A DNA stretch of 64,000 nt from Leisingera sp. S132 (GCF_025144465.1 NZ_CP083553.1:3036001-3100000), one strand, 5' to 3'; counted from the stretch's first letter, positions 26,326 to 35,800 are shown. Notes: generated by a model from the letters alone, not told the origin. A program made the numbers and translations.

Positions 26326-26877
26326 ATGGCCAAATCTGCACTGATCCTGATCGACATTCAGAATGACTATTTCCCCGGCGGCAAATGGGAGCTGCACGGC
26401 ATGGAAGCCTCCGCCGCAAACGCCCGCAGGCTTCTGGACGACGCCCGCACCAAAGGGCAGTTCATCGTGCATGTGCGCCACGAGAATGAGCGCCCGGACG
26501 CCCTTTTCTTTGCCGCCGGCACCACCGGCGCAGAGTTCCATCCATCGCTACAGCCCGCAGCGAATGAGCCGGTCGTGGTCAAGCACAAGGTCAATGCCTT
26601 CCTCGAAACCGGCCTCAAGCAGCTGCTGGACGAAAACGGCATCACTGACGTTACGCTCGCCGGCAGCATGAGCCACATGTGCATTGATGCAGCAGCCAGA
26701 GCCGCTTCTGATTTCGGCTTTGACGTCACCGTAGTCGAGGATGCCTGCTCCACCAGCCGCGACCTGGAATACAATGGCGTCACTGTTCCGGCAGAACAGA
26801 CACACAGGGCCTTTATGGCCGCGCTCAGCTTTGCCTATGCTTCGGTCACCGGAACTGACGCCTACTTGTCAACCTGA
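26326..26877 (+). CDS. Cysteine hydrolase, isochorismatase family
   Basis: A 183-aa hydrolase with the triad visible: Asp in LILIDIQNDY (about residue 10), Lys in VVKHKVNAF (about 87) and Cys in HMCIDAAARAA (about 121). Family members hydrolyse isochorismate, nicotinamide or related amides. The ALILIDIQNDYFPGG start and 183-aa length suit nicotinamidase-like enzymes of unknown substrate. AAAGGAG lies seven bases before ATG. Divergent from the GlxA-type gene. Confidence 0.9.
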   Translation: MAKSALILIDIQNDYFPGGKWELHGMEASAANARRLLDDARTKGQFIVHVRHENERPDALFFAAGTTGAEFHPSLQPAANEPVVVKHKVNAFLETGLKQLLDENGITDVTLAGSMSHMCIDAAARAASDFGFDVTVVEDACSTSRDLEYNGVTVPAEQTHRAFMAALSFAYASVTGTDAYLST

Positions 26878-26984
26878 CCAATCGTCCGGCGTCCTTGCTG
26901 CGCCGGACAAACAGCGCCTGAATTCACACCCTTATTATGATACACTTTGCGCATCCCATTCAGCAGCAACCGGAGGAGACAGCC

Positions 26985-27620
26985 ATGGCACATGTGGATT
27001 GGTATATCGAAGGCCGCAGCTTCGGGAACTGCAACTGCAACTACGGTTGCCCCTGCCAGTTCGAGGATCTGCCGACCCACGGCAATTGCACCGGGTTCGA
27101 GGTGCTCCACATCGACAAGGGCCATTTCGGTGACACCGACCTGACGGGCACAAGGTCCGCCCTGCTCTACGCCTGGCCGGGCCCGATCTTCGAAGGCAAG
27201 GGCGCGCTGCAGGCAATCATCGACGACCGCGCCTCTGATGCCCAGCGTGCGGCACTGGAAACCGTGCTCTTGGGCGGCGAAACCGATGAGGAAGCCACTC
27301 ATTGGTGGGTGTTCCGCGCCATGTGCGAGACGGTGCACGAAACACTGATCAAGCGGATCGACTATGAGGCGGACATCGAGAACCGCACCGCCAAACTGGA
27401 TATCGAAGGCCTGGTCACCTCAACCGGCCGCCCGATCCGGGCCCCGCATGGCGGCGGCGAGCACCGGGTCCAGATCGGCATCCCCGGCGGCATTGAATTT
27501 ACCTTGGCCGAGATCGGCAGCGCCTCCACCAGATCCGATGCGGCGATCAAGCTGGACCTCGACGACAGCTATGGCCAATGGGCCATCATCCGCCACGGCC
27601 CGCACGGGATCGCGGCTTAG
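26985..27620 (+). CDS. DUF1326 domain protein
   Basis: A 211-aa protein with the DUF1326 hallmark: an N-terminal cluster of four cysteines in FGNCNCNYGCPCQF (about 13-26), suggesting metal binding. The rest is a soluble beta-rich domain. The function is unknown. A strong CGGAGGAG ribosome site precedes ATG. Its stop overlaps the stop of the convergent desaturase gene by four bases. Confidence 0.9.
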   Translation: MAHVDWYIEGRSFGNCNCNYGCPCQFEDLPTHGNCTGFEVLHIDKGHFGDTDLTGTRSALLYAWPGPIFEGKGALQAIIDDRASDAQRAALETVLLGGETDEEATHWWVFRAMCETVHETLIKRIDYEADIENRTAKLDIEGLVTSTGRPIRAPHGGGEHRVQIGIPGGIEFTLAEIGSASTRSDAAIKLDLDDSYGQWAIIRHGPHGIAA

Positions 27621-28783
27621 CCCCCGGGCTTGCTTTCCGGCTTCTTCTTCCAGCGCTTCTGGTTGAACGGGTACAGGAACTGCCGCCAATAGCCGTTTGG
27701 CACCGTATCGCCGGCCACCCCGTATTTCGACGGCCAGTCCTCCTCCGGCAGATGATGGGTGCCGAACAGCCAGTCATAGAGCGGGAAATGCGAGGCATAG
27801 TTGATGTCGATCGCCGCCCGCTCGCTGCCGTGATGCCAATGGTGGTAGCGCGGGGTGACCAGGAACCGCTCCATGAAGCCCAGCTTCCAGCCGATATTGG
27901 CGTGGATGAAGCTGGAGTAGAAATAGACGATCAGCAGATAACCCTGGATCGCCTCAGGCTTGAACCCCAGCGTGAACATCGGCACCGCGGTCAGCCCGCG
28001 CAGCACCGCAATCTCGATGAAATGCATGCGCGCGCCGGCCAGCCAGTCCATCTTCTTGGCCGAGTGGTGGATCGCATGGAAATGCCACAGCGCCGGAAAG
28101 GTGTGAAAGGCGCGGTGCACCCAGTACTGCACGAAATCGGTTGCCGCCATGATGATCAGCACCTGAACCGCAAAGGGCAGATTGGTGATATGGGCGCGGA
28201 TCCCCTCCAGATCGAACTCGGTGTTCACATAGTTCGCGGGCGCCATGGTCAGGAAGGTCAGCACCTGCACCAGCATGGAGCTGACCAGGTAATAGAACAT
28301 GTCCTCGCGCCATTCGGTGCGGAACACGGTCTGCTCGCGCCGCGCCGGAAAGAACCGCTCCAGCGGCACGAACAGGAACCCCACCAGCAGCACGTTGACG
28401 ACGAAGTAGTCGAGCCCGAAATAGAGACTCTGCGGCACCTCGCCGGCGTGCTGCGGCTGCGCCGTGGCCATCAGCGAGGCAGCAACCGACAGCCCCAGCG
28501 CCGCCCAGCCCAGGCTTTTCTGGCGGCTCAGGATCAGGCTGAGGAGCGACATCGCATAGCCCGCCAGCAGCACAAAGCGCAGAAAGGCGGTGACATAGCC
28601 GCTGGAATGCACAAAGGCGATCTGCGGATAGGAGAACGTCTCCGGGTACCAGCGCAGCAGCACCAGCAGCAGCCCGGTGATGGCCGCCAAGAGTGCCATG
28701 GATCCCGACAGCCAGCCGCTGCCCAGCGGCCGCGCGTCGCGCGGGGTTTCCAGTTGCGCGATCACATCCCGGATGAATTTCAT
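27617..28783 (-). CDS. Sterol desaturase/fatty-acid hydroxylase family membrane enzyme
   Basis: A 388-aa di-iron membrane hydroxylase. Hydrophobic helices cover about 20-260. The histidine boxes are HRAFH, HFHAIHH and HHWHH (about residues 220, 233 and 313), giving the FA_hydroxylase pattern. It likely hydroxylates or desaturates a lipid in the inner membrane. The upstream neighbour on the same strand is an AraC regulator 92 bp away, which may control it. Confidence 0.9.
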   Translation of the reverse strand: MKFIRDVIAQLETPRDARPLGSGWLSGSMALLAAITGLLLVLLRWYPETFSYPQIAFVHSSGYVTAFLRFVLLAGYAMSLLSLILSRQKSLGWAALGLSVAASLMATAQPQHAGEVPQSLYFGLDYFVVNVLLVGFLFVPLERFFPARREQTVFRTEWREDMFYYLVSSMLVQVLTFLTMAPANYVNTEFDLEGIRAHITNLPFAVQVLIIMAATDFVQYWVHRAFHTFPALWHFHAIHHSAKKMDWLAGARMHFIEIAVLRGLTAVPMFTLGFKPEAIQGYLLIVYFYSSFIHANIGWKLGFMERFLVTPRYHHWHHGSERAAIDINYASHFPLYDWLFGTHHLPEEDWPSKYGVAGDTVPNGYWRQFLYPFNQKRWKKKPESKPGG

Positions 28784-28875
28784 GCTGGCCTCACTCCGTC
28801 AAAGTCCGGCGCAACCTGCCATACGGCGGCGCATTCCGCGATTCCGGAATTCACTACGATGCGGCAGGCGCCCGG

Positions 28876-29664
28876 TCAAACCACCCGCTGCATCATCGCC
28901 AGCAGGGACTGGCGGCTGGCATAGCCCAGCCGCTGCGCCACCTGCTCCATCCGGGCGCCGCGCGCTTTGGCCCGCAGCGCGATCTGGCAGCGCAGCCGGT
29001 CGCGCCAGGCACCAAGGCTGAGGCCGGTTTCCTGCTGGAACCGGCGGGTGAAGCTGCGGCGGCTCATCCCGGCCAGCGCTGCCCAATGATCGATGGTCCG
29101 CATGCTCCCGGGGCTGTCCATCAGCGCATCGCAGACCCGCCGCAGCCGGGCGTCACCCGGATAGGGCAGCGACAGCGGCGATTCCGGTGCCGCGCCCAGC
29201 TCAATCAGGATAAGCCGGCTCAGATGGTGCGCCCGCGGCGGCAGCGGCCAGGGATTGTTCATGCCGCACAGGGCCGCGATCAGCCCGGCCAGCAGCGGCT
29301 CCACCAGCACCGCCCGGCACTCCGCCATCGCATCCGCCCCCGCCTCTGCCGGATCGATGTAAAGCGATTGCAGCTGCACCTCCCCCGCCATACGGATCTC
29401 GTGCAGCACGCCGGCCGGCACGATCAGCCCAGACCCCGCAGGCACCGCCCAGCTGGTGCCGCCGGCCTCCGCCGTCATCAGCCCGGCCACAGCATAGACC
29501 AGCTGATGGCGCGGGTGGTCATGCCAGGCGGAGATATAGCCGTCCGGATAGCTGCGGGCATAGGTCACCACCCCGTGCGGCAATTCCTGCACGGCATCGG
29601 CGGAGGACCAGCCCCGCGCGGTGATCTCCGGATTTTGGCCCATTTGCGCGAAAACTGGCCCCAT
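28876..29664 (-). CDS. AraC family transcriptional regulator (cupin sensor)
   Basis: A 262-aa regulator with an N-terminal cupin-like sensor (WHDHPRHQLVYAVAGLMTAEAGG, about 45-85) and C-terminal AraC HTHs (about 165-260, MSRRSFTRRFQQETGLSLGAWRDRLR). It is divergent from the PPOX-type gene with a 47-bp gap, so it probably controls it, and lies upstream of the desaturase on the same strand. Confidence 0.9.
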   Translation of the reverse strand: MGPVFAQMGQNPEITARGWSSADAVQELPHGVVTYARSYPDGYISAWHDHPRHQLVYAVAGLMTAEAGGTSWAVPAGSGLIVPAGVLHEIRMAGEVQLQSLYIDPAEAGADAMAECRAVLVEPLLAGLIAALCGMNNPWPLPPRAHHLSRLILIELGAAPESPLSLPYPGDARLRRVCDALMDSPGSMRTIDHWAALAGMSRRSFTRRFQQETGLSLGAWRDRLRCQIALRAKARGARMEQVAQRLGYASRQSLLAMMQRVV

Positions 29665-29711
29665 GACAGCGAAAGGGCAAGCTAAAACGCAACCAAAAGG
29701 AGGCCAACGCC

Positions 29712-30314
29712 ATGCAAACCCTTACCAGCACAGATGAGCTTGAAGAGATCTACGGCGCCCCGGTGCCGCAGTCGCTCACCAAAGTCGCCCCTCGCCTGAC
29801 GCCGCTTTACCGAGACTGGATCAGCGCCTCGAAGTTCGCGGTCCTGTCCACCATCGGCCCTGAAGGCACCGACGCCAGTCCGCGCGGCGATGACGGCCCG
29901 GTGGTGCATATGGCGGATGACCGCACCCTCTGGCTGCCCGACTGGCGCGGAAACAACCGCATTGACAGCTTGCGCAACATCGTCCGCGACCCGCGCGTCA
30001 GCCTGATGTTCATCGTGCCGGGCTGCAACAACGTGGTGCGGGTGAATGGCTCCGCCGTGCTGACTGCGGATGAGGCCCTGCGCAGCCATTTCGCCCGCAA
30101 ATCCCTGCTGCCCGCCACTGTCGCGGTGATCACCATCGAAGAGCTCTATTTCCAATGCGCCAAGGCGCTGATGCGCTCCCGCCTGTGGGATGCAGAGGCT
30201 GACCGCCCCGCCGTGCCCACCGCAGGCCAGTTCCTGAAGGAACAGGAAGCGGCGTTCGAAGCAGAGGCTTATGACGCAGGATATGCGGAATATGCGAAAA
30301 GCCGGATGTGGTGA
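29712..30314 (+). CDS. PPOX-class FMN-dependent flavoprotein
   Basis: A 200-aa pyridoxamine-phosphate-oxidase-like split-barrel protein: FAVLSTIGPEGTDASPRGDD (about 38-57), LWLPDWRGNNRIDSLRNIV, MFIVPGCNNVVRVNG. It resembles the mycobacterial MSMEG_1061-type group rather than PdxH. FMN binding is expected; the substrate is unknown. AAAAGGAGG lies about 8 bases before ATG. Divergent from the AraC gene. Confidence 0.88.
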   Translation: MQTLTSTDELEEIYGAPVPQSLTKVAPRLTPLYRDWISASKFAVLSTIGPEGTDASPRGDDGPVVHMADDRTLWLPDWRGNNRIDSLRNIVRDPRVSLMFIVPGCNNVVRVNGSAVLTADEALRSHFARKSLLPATVAVITIEELYFQCAKALMRSRLWDAEADRPAVPTAGQFLKEQEAAFEAEAYDAGYAEYAKSRMW

Positions 30315-30458
30315 CCTCTGCGGCGCGCCCGGCCGCGGTCCTGCGGACCGGCAGATTTTCCGCTCTATGCCAGAAACTTAGGACTTGCCAGACGGTTGCG
30401 GCATGCGCATGCTGGATGCTGTTCTGCTCCACATGGAAAACCCGCCGTGCCCTCCCAA

Positions 30459-31493
30459 ATGGACCGCACCAGCCTGACCTGGAAAGTCACGCCCGACCTT
30501 TTGGGCGTGGTCGATGCTTCCGGCGTCTTCATGGACACCAATCCTGCCTGGTTCCGCACCCTCGGCCTGCTGCCAGAGGAAATCGAAAGCCGCCAGTTCT
30601 TCGACTTCCTTCACCCGGATGACATGTCCCGGACAGAAGCCGCGTTTGAGCGTGTCAAACACGGGCAGCCGGTGCTGCAGTTCGAAAACCGCTACCGCCA
30701 CAAGGACGGCAGTTACCGCTGGCTGTCCTGGAACGCGGTGCCGGAAGGCGACCGGTTCTATTGCAACGCCCGGGATGTGACCGAGGCCAAGATGAACGCG
30801 GCCCATCTGGCGGACCGCGAGCAGGAGGCCCGTTTCCGCGAGCAGTTCATCGCCGTGCTGGGCCACGACCTGCGCAACCCGCTGTCTGCGGTCGGCGCTG
30901 CACTGAGGCTCCTGGAGAATGAGCCGCAATCGGCCAAGGCTCTGGAAATCCTGGCGCTCGGCCGCCAGTCCGTCACCCGGATGTCGGCGCTGATCAACGA
31001 CATCCTAGATTTCGCCCGCTCCCGCCTTGGCGAAGGCATCGACATTGCGCGCAGCGAAAGCACAGACCTGAGGCCGGTTCTGTCGCAAACGGTCGAGGAA
31101 ATCCGGCTGGCAAACCCGGGCACACCGATCACCGAAAGCTACAGTTTCGCCGATCCGATGGACTGCGACACCGGCCGCATCGCGCAACTGGTCTCCAACC
31201 TCCTGTCCAACGCGGTCACGCACGGCACGCCCGGAAAACCTGTAACCGTGGCCGCTGACGATGACGGCGGCGATTTCGTCCTGTCGGTCGCCAACCATGG
31301 CGACCCGATCCCGGCAGAGACCATGACCCTGCTGTTTGAGCCTTTCACCCGTTCCGGCACCCGCGAGTCGCAAAACGGCCTGGGCCTGGGCCTCTACATC
31401 GCCCAGCAGATCGCCGCGGCGCATGGCGGCCATCTTTCGGCGGAGTCGGATGAGCGGCTGACCGTTTTCACACTGCGGATGCCACGGGGCTGA
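30459..31493 (+). CDS. PAS-domain sensor histidine kinase, soluble
   Basis: A 344-aa kinase without membrane segments. A PAS domain (about 5-115, with a PAC-like YRHKDGSYRWLSWNA stretch) is followed by HisKA with the phospho-acceptor in LGHDLRNPLSAV (about 135) and HATPase with N-box LVSNLLSNAVTHG and G-box NGLGLGLYIAQQIA. No response regulator is adjacent. The start is uncertain: an in-frame GTG at 30447 and the ORF opening at 30396 are alternatives. Confidence 0.88.
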   Translation: MDRTSLTWKVTPDLLGVVDASGVFMDTNPAWFRTLGLLPEEIESRQFFDFLHPDDMSRTEAAFERVKHGQPVLQFENRYRHKDGSYRWLSWNAVPEGDRFYCNARDVTEAKMNAAHLADREQEARFREQFIAVLGHDLRNPLSAVGAALRLLENEPQSAKALEILALGRQSVTRMSALINDILDFARSRLGEGIDIARSESTDLRPVLSQTVEEIRLANPGTPITESYSFADPMDCDTGRIAQLVSNLLSNAVTHGTPGKPVTVAADDDGGDFVLSVANHGDPIPAETMTLLFEPFTRSGTRESQNGLGLGLYIAQQIAAAHGGHLSAESDERLTVFTLRMPRG

Positions 31494-31576
31494 GGAAACC
31501 CGGCCCGCGTGCGGTCGGTTTGCTGACGCTGAACGGCCCCTGCTTCAGCCCAAATGCGCGCGGTCTTGCTGCCAAA

Positions 31577-31606
31577 GGAAAAGGCCGCCCCAACCGGGAC
31601 GGCCTT
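31577..31606 (-). terminator. Terminator of rpmI-rplT
   Basis: On the minus strand AAGGCCG and CGGCCTT pair (31600-31606, 31581-31587), followed by a T-rich TTCCTTT tract, 27 bp after the rplT stop. Confidence 0.75.
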
Positions 31607-31632
31607 CTCTCAAACTCGAACTCTCTGGCGCA

Positions 31633-31998
31633 TTAGGCTGCCAGCGCGTCCTGTGCCTGGCGGACGATTGCGCCGAAAGCTTCGGGCTCGTGCACGGCCA
31701 GGTCGGCCAGAACCTTGCGGTCCACTTCGATGCCGGCCAGTGTCAGGCCGTTGATGAAGCGGGAGTAGGTCAGCGCTTCGTCGTGCGAACGCACAGCAGC
31801 GTTGATACGCTGGATCCACAGCGCGCGGAAGTTGCGCTTGCGGTTCTTACGGTCGCGGGTTGCGTACTGGTTGGCCTTGTCGACGGCCTGGCGGGCAACC
31901 TTGAAGGTGTTCTTGCGGCGGCCGTAGTAACCTTTGGCTGCCTTGATGACCTTCTTGTGACGGGCGTGAGTTGTGGTACCACCTTTAACGCGGGACAT
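31633..31998 (-). CDS. rplT: 50S ribosomal protein L20
   Basis: A 121-aa basic protein starting [17 protein letters not shown], with the long helical N-terminal region and globular C-terminus of L20. It is an early assembly protein of the 50S subunit and translational repressor of its own operon in some bacteria. It is 15 bp downstream of rpmI. Confidence 0.97.
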   Translation of the reverse strand: MSRVKGGTTTHARHKKVIKAAKGYYGRRKNTFKVARQAVDKANQYATRDRKNRKRNFRALWIQRINAAVRSHDEALTYSRFINGLTLAGIEVDRKVLADLAVHEPEAFGAIVRQAQDALAA

Positions 31999-32013
31999 CT
32001 CTCAAATCTCCTC

Positions 32014-32214
32014 TTAGCGGTCGTAGGGCATGAAGCCCTTGACGATCTTTGCGTCGGGTGCCGACAGGGTGGTGGTGCCGCGAGCGTCGCGGATGAACTT
32101 GGTGGTGCGTTTGATCATGCCGTGGCGTTTGCCGGCCTGACCTGCCATCACCTTGCCGGTGGCGGTAATCTTGAAGCGCTTCTTGGCGCTCGACTTTGTC
32201 TTCATCTTGGGCAT
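32014..32214 (-). CDS. rpmI: 50S ribosomal protein L35
   Basis: A 66-aa protein beginning [20 protein letters not shown], diagnostic of L35. ATG at 32214 has AAGGAGACGG just upstream; the frame continues to 32259 without support. It forms an operon with rplT; infC is not adjacent here. Confidence 0.97.
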   Translation of the reverse strand: MPKMKTKSSAKKRFKITATGKVMAGQAGKRHGMIKRTTKFIRDARGTTTLSAPDAKIVKGFMPYDR

Positions 32215-32330
32215 TTCCGTCTCCTTCAATGCGGGTTCGCTAGACGCGCGACTCGGCATGCCTCGACGGCCGGCCGCGCGGAACAGAGCTGCCCTTTAAG
32301 CAATGCAGGCGGAATGGGCAAGCGGATTCT

Positions 32331-32552
32331 CTAGAAAAGCTGCGCCGCGACCCGGGAAAACACGTCCGGGATCTCCTCAACGCTGTAGCCGCCCGGATTC
32401 ATCATCACCGCATAGGTGACCAGCGCGATGGCCGCAAGGATGGGGAGCAAGGACGCCCGCGGCGGGCGCCGCTCGCTGAGACCGGCCAGAACCGCAGGCA
32501 CTGTGAAACCCCCGATCACAAGCCCCAGAACCAGCGCCAGATCCGTCTGCAT
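32331..32552 (-). CDS. Small two-helix membrane protein, hypothetical
   Basis: A 73-aa protein with two hydrophobic helices (about 5-24 and 35-51) flanking a basic RRPPRAS loop. It lies between pyk and rpmI on the same strand, in a position compatible with a transcription unit starting at pyk. No family recognised. Confidence 0.6.
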   Translation of the reverse strand: MQTDLALVLGLVIGGFTVPAVLAGLSERRPPRASLLPILAAIALVTYAVMMNPGGYSVEEIPDVFSRVAAQLF

Positions 32553-32645
32553 GACCCACCCCCATCAGCACAGCAACATGGGATGATGGTAGGGGCAGGC
32601 AGCGGCTTTTCAATTCCGCTCCGCCAGCGGCAGACCGGCCTGCAC

Positions 32646-34091
32646 CTACTCCGGATCAGTGCTGTAGATCAGCCGCTCGTCACAGGGGGCGATGCGCAGG
32701 ATGTTGGTGGTGCCCGGCACGTTGAAGGGCACGCCCGCGGTGACCACGATCTGGTCGCCCTCGGTTGCGTATCCGCCCGCGCGCGCGGCGCGCGCCGCAC
32801 TGACAACAGCGCCCTTGAACCGGTCCAGCTCCGGCGTCATCACGCATTTGCAACCCCAGCTGAGGCACAGCCGCCGCGCAGTGGCGCTGACCGGGGTCAT
32901 TGCGATGATCGGCACGCCGGGACGTTCCCGCGCGGTCAGCAGCGCGGTGGTGCCGGACTGGGTGAAACAGCAGATCGCCTTGATCTCGGTCTTTTCCGCA
33001 ATCTCCCGTGCCGCGGCGACGATGCCGTCAGCAACCGTGGTGCCCTTGGCCGACCGCGAGGCGGCGATGATCTGGGTATAGGTCGGGTCGGCCTCGACCT
33101 CAATCGCCACCTTGTCCATCGTCCGCACCGCTTGCACCGGATACTGGCCGGCCGCGCTCTCGGCGCTCAGCATCACCGCATCGGCGCCCTCATAGATGGC
33201 GGTGGCCACGTCGGAGACCTCGGCCCGGGTCGGCATCGGGCTTTCGATCATGCTCTCCAGCATCTGGGTTGCAACGATCACCGGTTTGGCCGCCGCCCGG
33301 CACTTGCGCACCAGCCGCTTCTGGATCGGCGGCACCGCCGCCACCGGCAGTTCGACACCCAGATCGCCGCGTGCCACCATGATGCCGTCAGAGGCGTCCA
33401 GAATGGCCTCGAAATCTTCCACCGCCTGCGGCTTCTCGATCTTCGACAGCACCGCCGCGCGGCCATCCGCCAGCGCGCGGGCCTCATAGACATCCTTGGC
33501 CCGCTGCACAAAGGACAGCGCCAGCCAGTCCACACCAAGGGCGCAGACAAACTCCAGATCCGCCCGGTCCTTCTCCGACAAGGCGGCCAGCGGCAGCACC
33601 ACATCCGGAACATTCACGCCCTTGCGGTTTGAAATCGTGCCGCCGGTCTCCACCGTGCAGTCGGCGAAATCCGGGCCGCAGGTGTCCACAACCAGGCGGA
33701 TCTTGCCGTCATTGACCAAGAGATGCGCGCCCGGTTCCAGCGCCTGGAAAATCTCCGGATGCGGCAGGCAAACGCGGGTCACATCGCCCTCCGCCGGATC
33801 CAGGTCGAGGCGGAACTTCGCCCCCTCTTCCAGTTCCTCAGATCCGTTGGCAAAGACCCCGACACGCAGCTTCGGCCCCTGCAGATCCGCCAGAATGGCA
33901 ATCGGGCTGTCCAGATCCTGCTCCACCTGGCGGATGATCCTGTGCTTCTCGGCAATCTCCGGATGGCTGCCGTGCGACATGTTCAGGCGGAACACATCGG
34001 CGCCGGCCTCATGCAGCGCACGGATGGTCTCGTAGGTCTCCGAGGCCGGCCCCAAAGTGGCGACAATCTTCACATTGCGCGATCGTTTCAT
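32646..34091 (-). CDS. pyk: Pyruvate kinase
   Basis: A 481-aa enzyme of standard length: KIVATLGPASETYETI start, LADLQGPKLRVG, the MVARGDLGVE active-site loop (about 250) and ATQMLESMI. It makes ATP and pyruvate from phosphoenolpyruvate and ADP. It is divergent from the N-formylglutamate amidohydrolase-like gene, with a 119-bp intergenic region. Confidence 0.97.
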   Translation of the reverse strand: MKRSRNVKIVATLGPASETYETIRALHEAGADVFRLNMSHGSHPEIAEKHRIIRQVEQDLDSPIAILADLQGPKLRVGVFANGSEELEEGAKFRLDLDPAEGDVTRVCLPHPEIFQALEPGAHLLVNDGKIRLVVDTCGPDFADCTVETGGTISNRKGVNVPDVVLPLAALSEKDRADLEFVCALGVDWLALSFVQRAKDVYEARALADGRAAVLSKIEKPQAVEDFEAILDASDGIMVARGDLGVELPVAAVPPIQKRLVRKCRAAAKPVIVATQMLESMIESPMPTRAEVSDVATAIYEGADAVMLSAESAAGQYPVQAVRTMDKVAIEVEADPTYTQIIAASRSAKGTTVADGIVAAAREIAEKTEIKAICCFTQSGTTALLTARERPGVPIIAMTPVSATARRLCLSWGCKCVMTPELDRFKGAVVSAARAARAGGYATEGDQIVVTAGVPFNVPGTTNILRIAPCDERLIYSTDPE

Positions 34092-34210
34092 TGGGGTTCT
34101 CTCCTCCGGCCCTGCACATGTTACCGCAAACAGCGTTTGAAGTGCTTATCCCCCAATTCCCATTCTGCCGCAACTCCCGTAAACAACTTGCGGCAAAACA
34201 TATCAGGCTC

Positions 34211-34948
34211 ATGACATACACTTCCTTTTTTGTTCACGGTGCAGACCGTCCCGCCCGCTGGCTGATCACTTGCGACCACGCAACCAACCATGTGCCGGAT
34301 TTTGCCGGCGGCGGCGACCTTGGCCTCCCGCGCGAGGACATGGAGCGCCACATCGCCTATGACGTCGGCGCCTATGAGGTGTCCAAGCTCCTGGGCGAGA
34401 TGCTGGACGCGCCGGTGGTGGCCTCCAACTTCTCCCGCCTGGTGATCGACCCCAACCGCGGCGAGGACGACCCGACCCTGCTGATGAAGCTTTATGACGG
34501 CACCATCATCCCCGCCAACCGCCACGCGGGCGAGGCCGAGCTGAAGCAGAGGCTGGAGGGCTGCTACCGCCCCTACCACCGGGCGCTGGCGCGGCTGGCG
34601 GAACGCCCCCGCACGGTCATCATCTCCGTCCACAGCTTTACCCGCCAGCTGCGCGGCCGCAGCCCGCGCCCCTGGGAGATCGGCATCCTGTTTCCCGAAG
34701 GCGAGCGCTTCTCGCCATTTGTGGTGGAAGAACTGAACCGCCCCGGCGATCTCTGTGTCGGCGTCAATGAGCCCTACACCGGCTACCTGCCCGGCGACGC
34801 GATCGAAACCCACGCCACCAAGCCGGGCCGCCCCAACACGCTGATCGAGCTGCGCAATGACCTGATTGCCGAACACACCGGCCAGCAGGTTTGGGCCGAA
34901 CGCCTGGCCCAAGTGCTGCTCAGGGCACTGGAAGCATCCGGTCTCTGA
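34211..34948 (+). CDS. N-formylglutamate amidohydrolase family protein
   Basis: A 245-aa FGase-family protein: WLITCDHATNHVP, YDVGAYEV, SRLVIDPNRGEDDPT, a conserved ISVHSFTR segment and RPNTLIELRNDLI. The hydrolase family includes HutG of histidine breakdown, but there are no other hut genes here, so its substrate may differ. The frame extends to 34091; ATG at 34211 starts the protein-like part. Confidence 0.88.
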   Translation: MTYTSFFVHGADRPARWLITCDHATNHVPDFAGGGDLGLPREDMERHIAYDVGAYEVSKLLGEMLDAPVVASNFSRLVIDPNRGEDDPTLLMKLYDGTIIPANRHAGEAELKQRLEGCYRPYHRALARLAERPRTVIISVHSFTRQLRGRSPRPWEIGILFPEGERFSPFVVEELNRPGDLCVGVNEPYTGYLPGDAIETHATKPGRPNTLIELRNDLIAEHTGQQVWAERLAQVLLRALEASGL

Positions 34949-34950
34949 CC

Positions 34951-35019
34951 CGGAATTCGGCGCGAATTCCGTCTCGGAAAACACGTGTTTTCCGGGCCGT
35001 TTTCCGCGCCGGAAAACGG
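34951..35019. repeat. Cluster of three consecutive perfect palindromes
   Basis: Palindrome 1 has nine-bp arms CGGAATTCG/CGAATTCCG (34951-34971). Palindrome 2 is a 20-bp loopless CGGAAAACAC/GTGTTTTCCG (34975-34994). Palindrome 3 has ten-bp arms CCGTTTTCCG/CGGAAAACGG (34997-35019). Palindromes 2 and 3 share CGGAAAAC, so alternative pairing is possible. It begins two bases after the amidohydrolase stop. Confidence 0.85.
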
Positions 35020-35096
35020 CACCCCGCGTTGCAGAACCGGCCATGCGCCACCATATCTGTAACGGAAACGCGGGAAATTCCGGGAAAGGAGCCCTC

Positions 35097-35336
35097 ATGG
35101 CCCAGGAAACCCTCTCTGCCTTCTTCGGCTGGCTGACCGTTTTGCATATCGGCCTGTTCACCCTCTCCGCCGTGCTTCTGATGCTGATGCGGGACTGGGT
35201 TGCGGGGCTGCATGCCCGCATGTTCGGGCTGGCGCCAGCCGATGTCAGCCTTACCGTCTACCGCTGGCTTGGCACCTACAAGATCGTCATTTTCGCCACT
35301 GCGCTGGGACCGTGGCTGGCACTGCAGCTGGTCTGA
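35097..35336 (+). CDS. Small membrane protein, DUF6868-like
   Basis: A 79-aa protein with two hydrophobic segments (about 8-30 and 58-78), starting MAQETLSAFFGWLTVLHIG and containing MFGL and YRWLGTYKI. This resembles DUF6868 (recognition from memory). GGAAAGGAG precedes ATG. Function unknown. Confidence 0.7.
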   Translation: MAQETLSAFFGWLTVLHIGLFTLSAVLLMLMRDWVAGLHARMFGLAPADVSLTVYRWLGTYKIVIFATALGPWLALQLV

Positions 35337-35418
35337 CCGCCGCCGCCCGCGCCCATTGCCCGCCCCCGCTGCGGCTGCTAGGCCTGCGGGGACACCAGAC
35401 AACTCCGGAGCCACCGCC

Positions 35419-35733
35419 ATGGACAAGCAAACCGAGACCGAAATCCAGGCCGCCGCCTTCCGCCGCCTGCAGAAGCACCTGATGGAAGACCGCACCGATG
35501 TGCAGAATATCGACCTGATGAACATGGCCGGCTTCTGCCGCAACTGCCTGGCCCGCTGGTACCAGGAGGCCGCCAACGAGCGCGGCATCGAGATGGGCAA
35601 GAATGAGGCCCGCGAGATCTATTACGGCATGACCATGGAGGAGTGGAAGGCCAGCTACCAGACCGAAGCCAGCGCCGAGAAACAGGCAGACTTCAAGGTG
35701 GCGTTCAAGGAAAACGTCACCGACAAGCAGTAA
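35419..35733 (+). CDS. DUF1244 family protein
   Basis: A 104-aa soluble protein with the DUF1244 pattern: AAFRRLQKHL, VQNIDLMNMAGFCRNCLARWYQ (two close Cys, about 40-43) and EAREIYYGMTMEEWK. The function is unknown. The ribosome site is CCGGAG, about 9 bases upstream. It lies 82 bp after the DUF6868-like gene on the same strand. Confidence 0.9.
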   Translation: MDKQTETEIQAAAFRRLQKHLMEDRTDVQNIDLMNMAGFCRNCLARWYQEAANERGIEMGKNEAREIYYGMTMEEWKASYQTEASAEKQADFKVAFKENVTDKQ

Positions 35734-35800
35734 GCGGCTATCCGTCAAGGCCGGGCGAAGGGGCGCTGCCCCTCCTGGCCTTGCGGCCAATTCACCCCGG

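Noticed and set aside
34091-34210. Upstream extension of the amidohydrolase gene
   Set aside because: The added residues are not conserved-looking and overlap the pyk promoter region; ATG at 34211 fits the family start.
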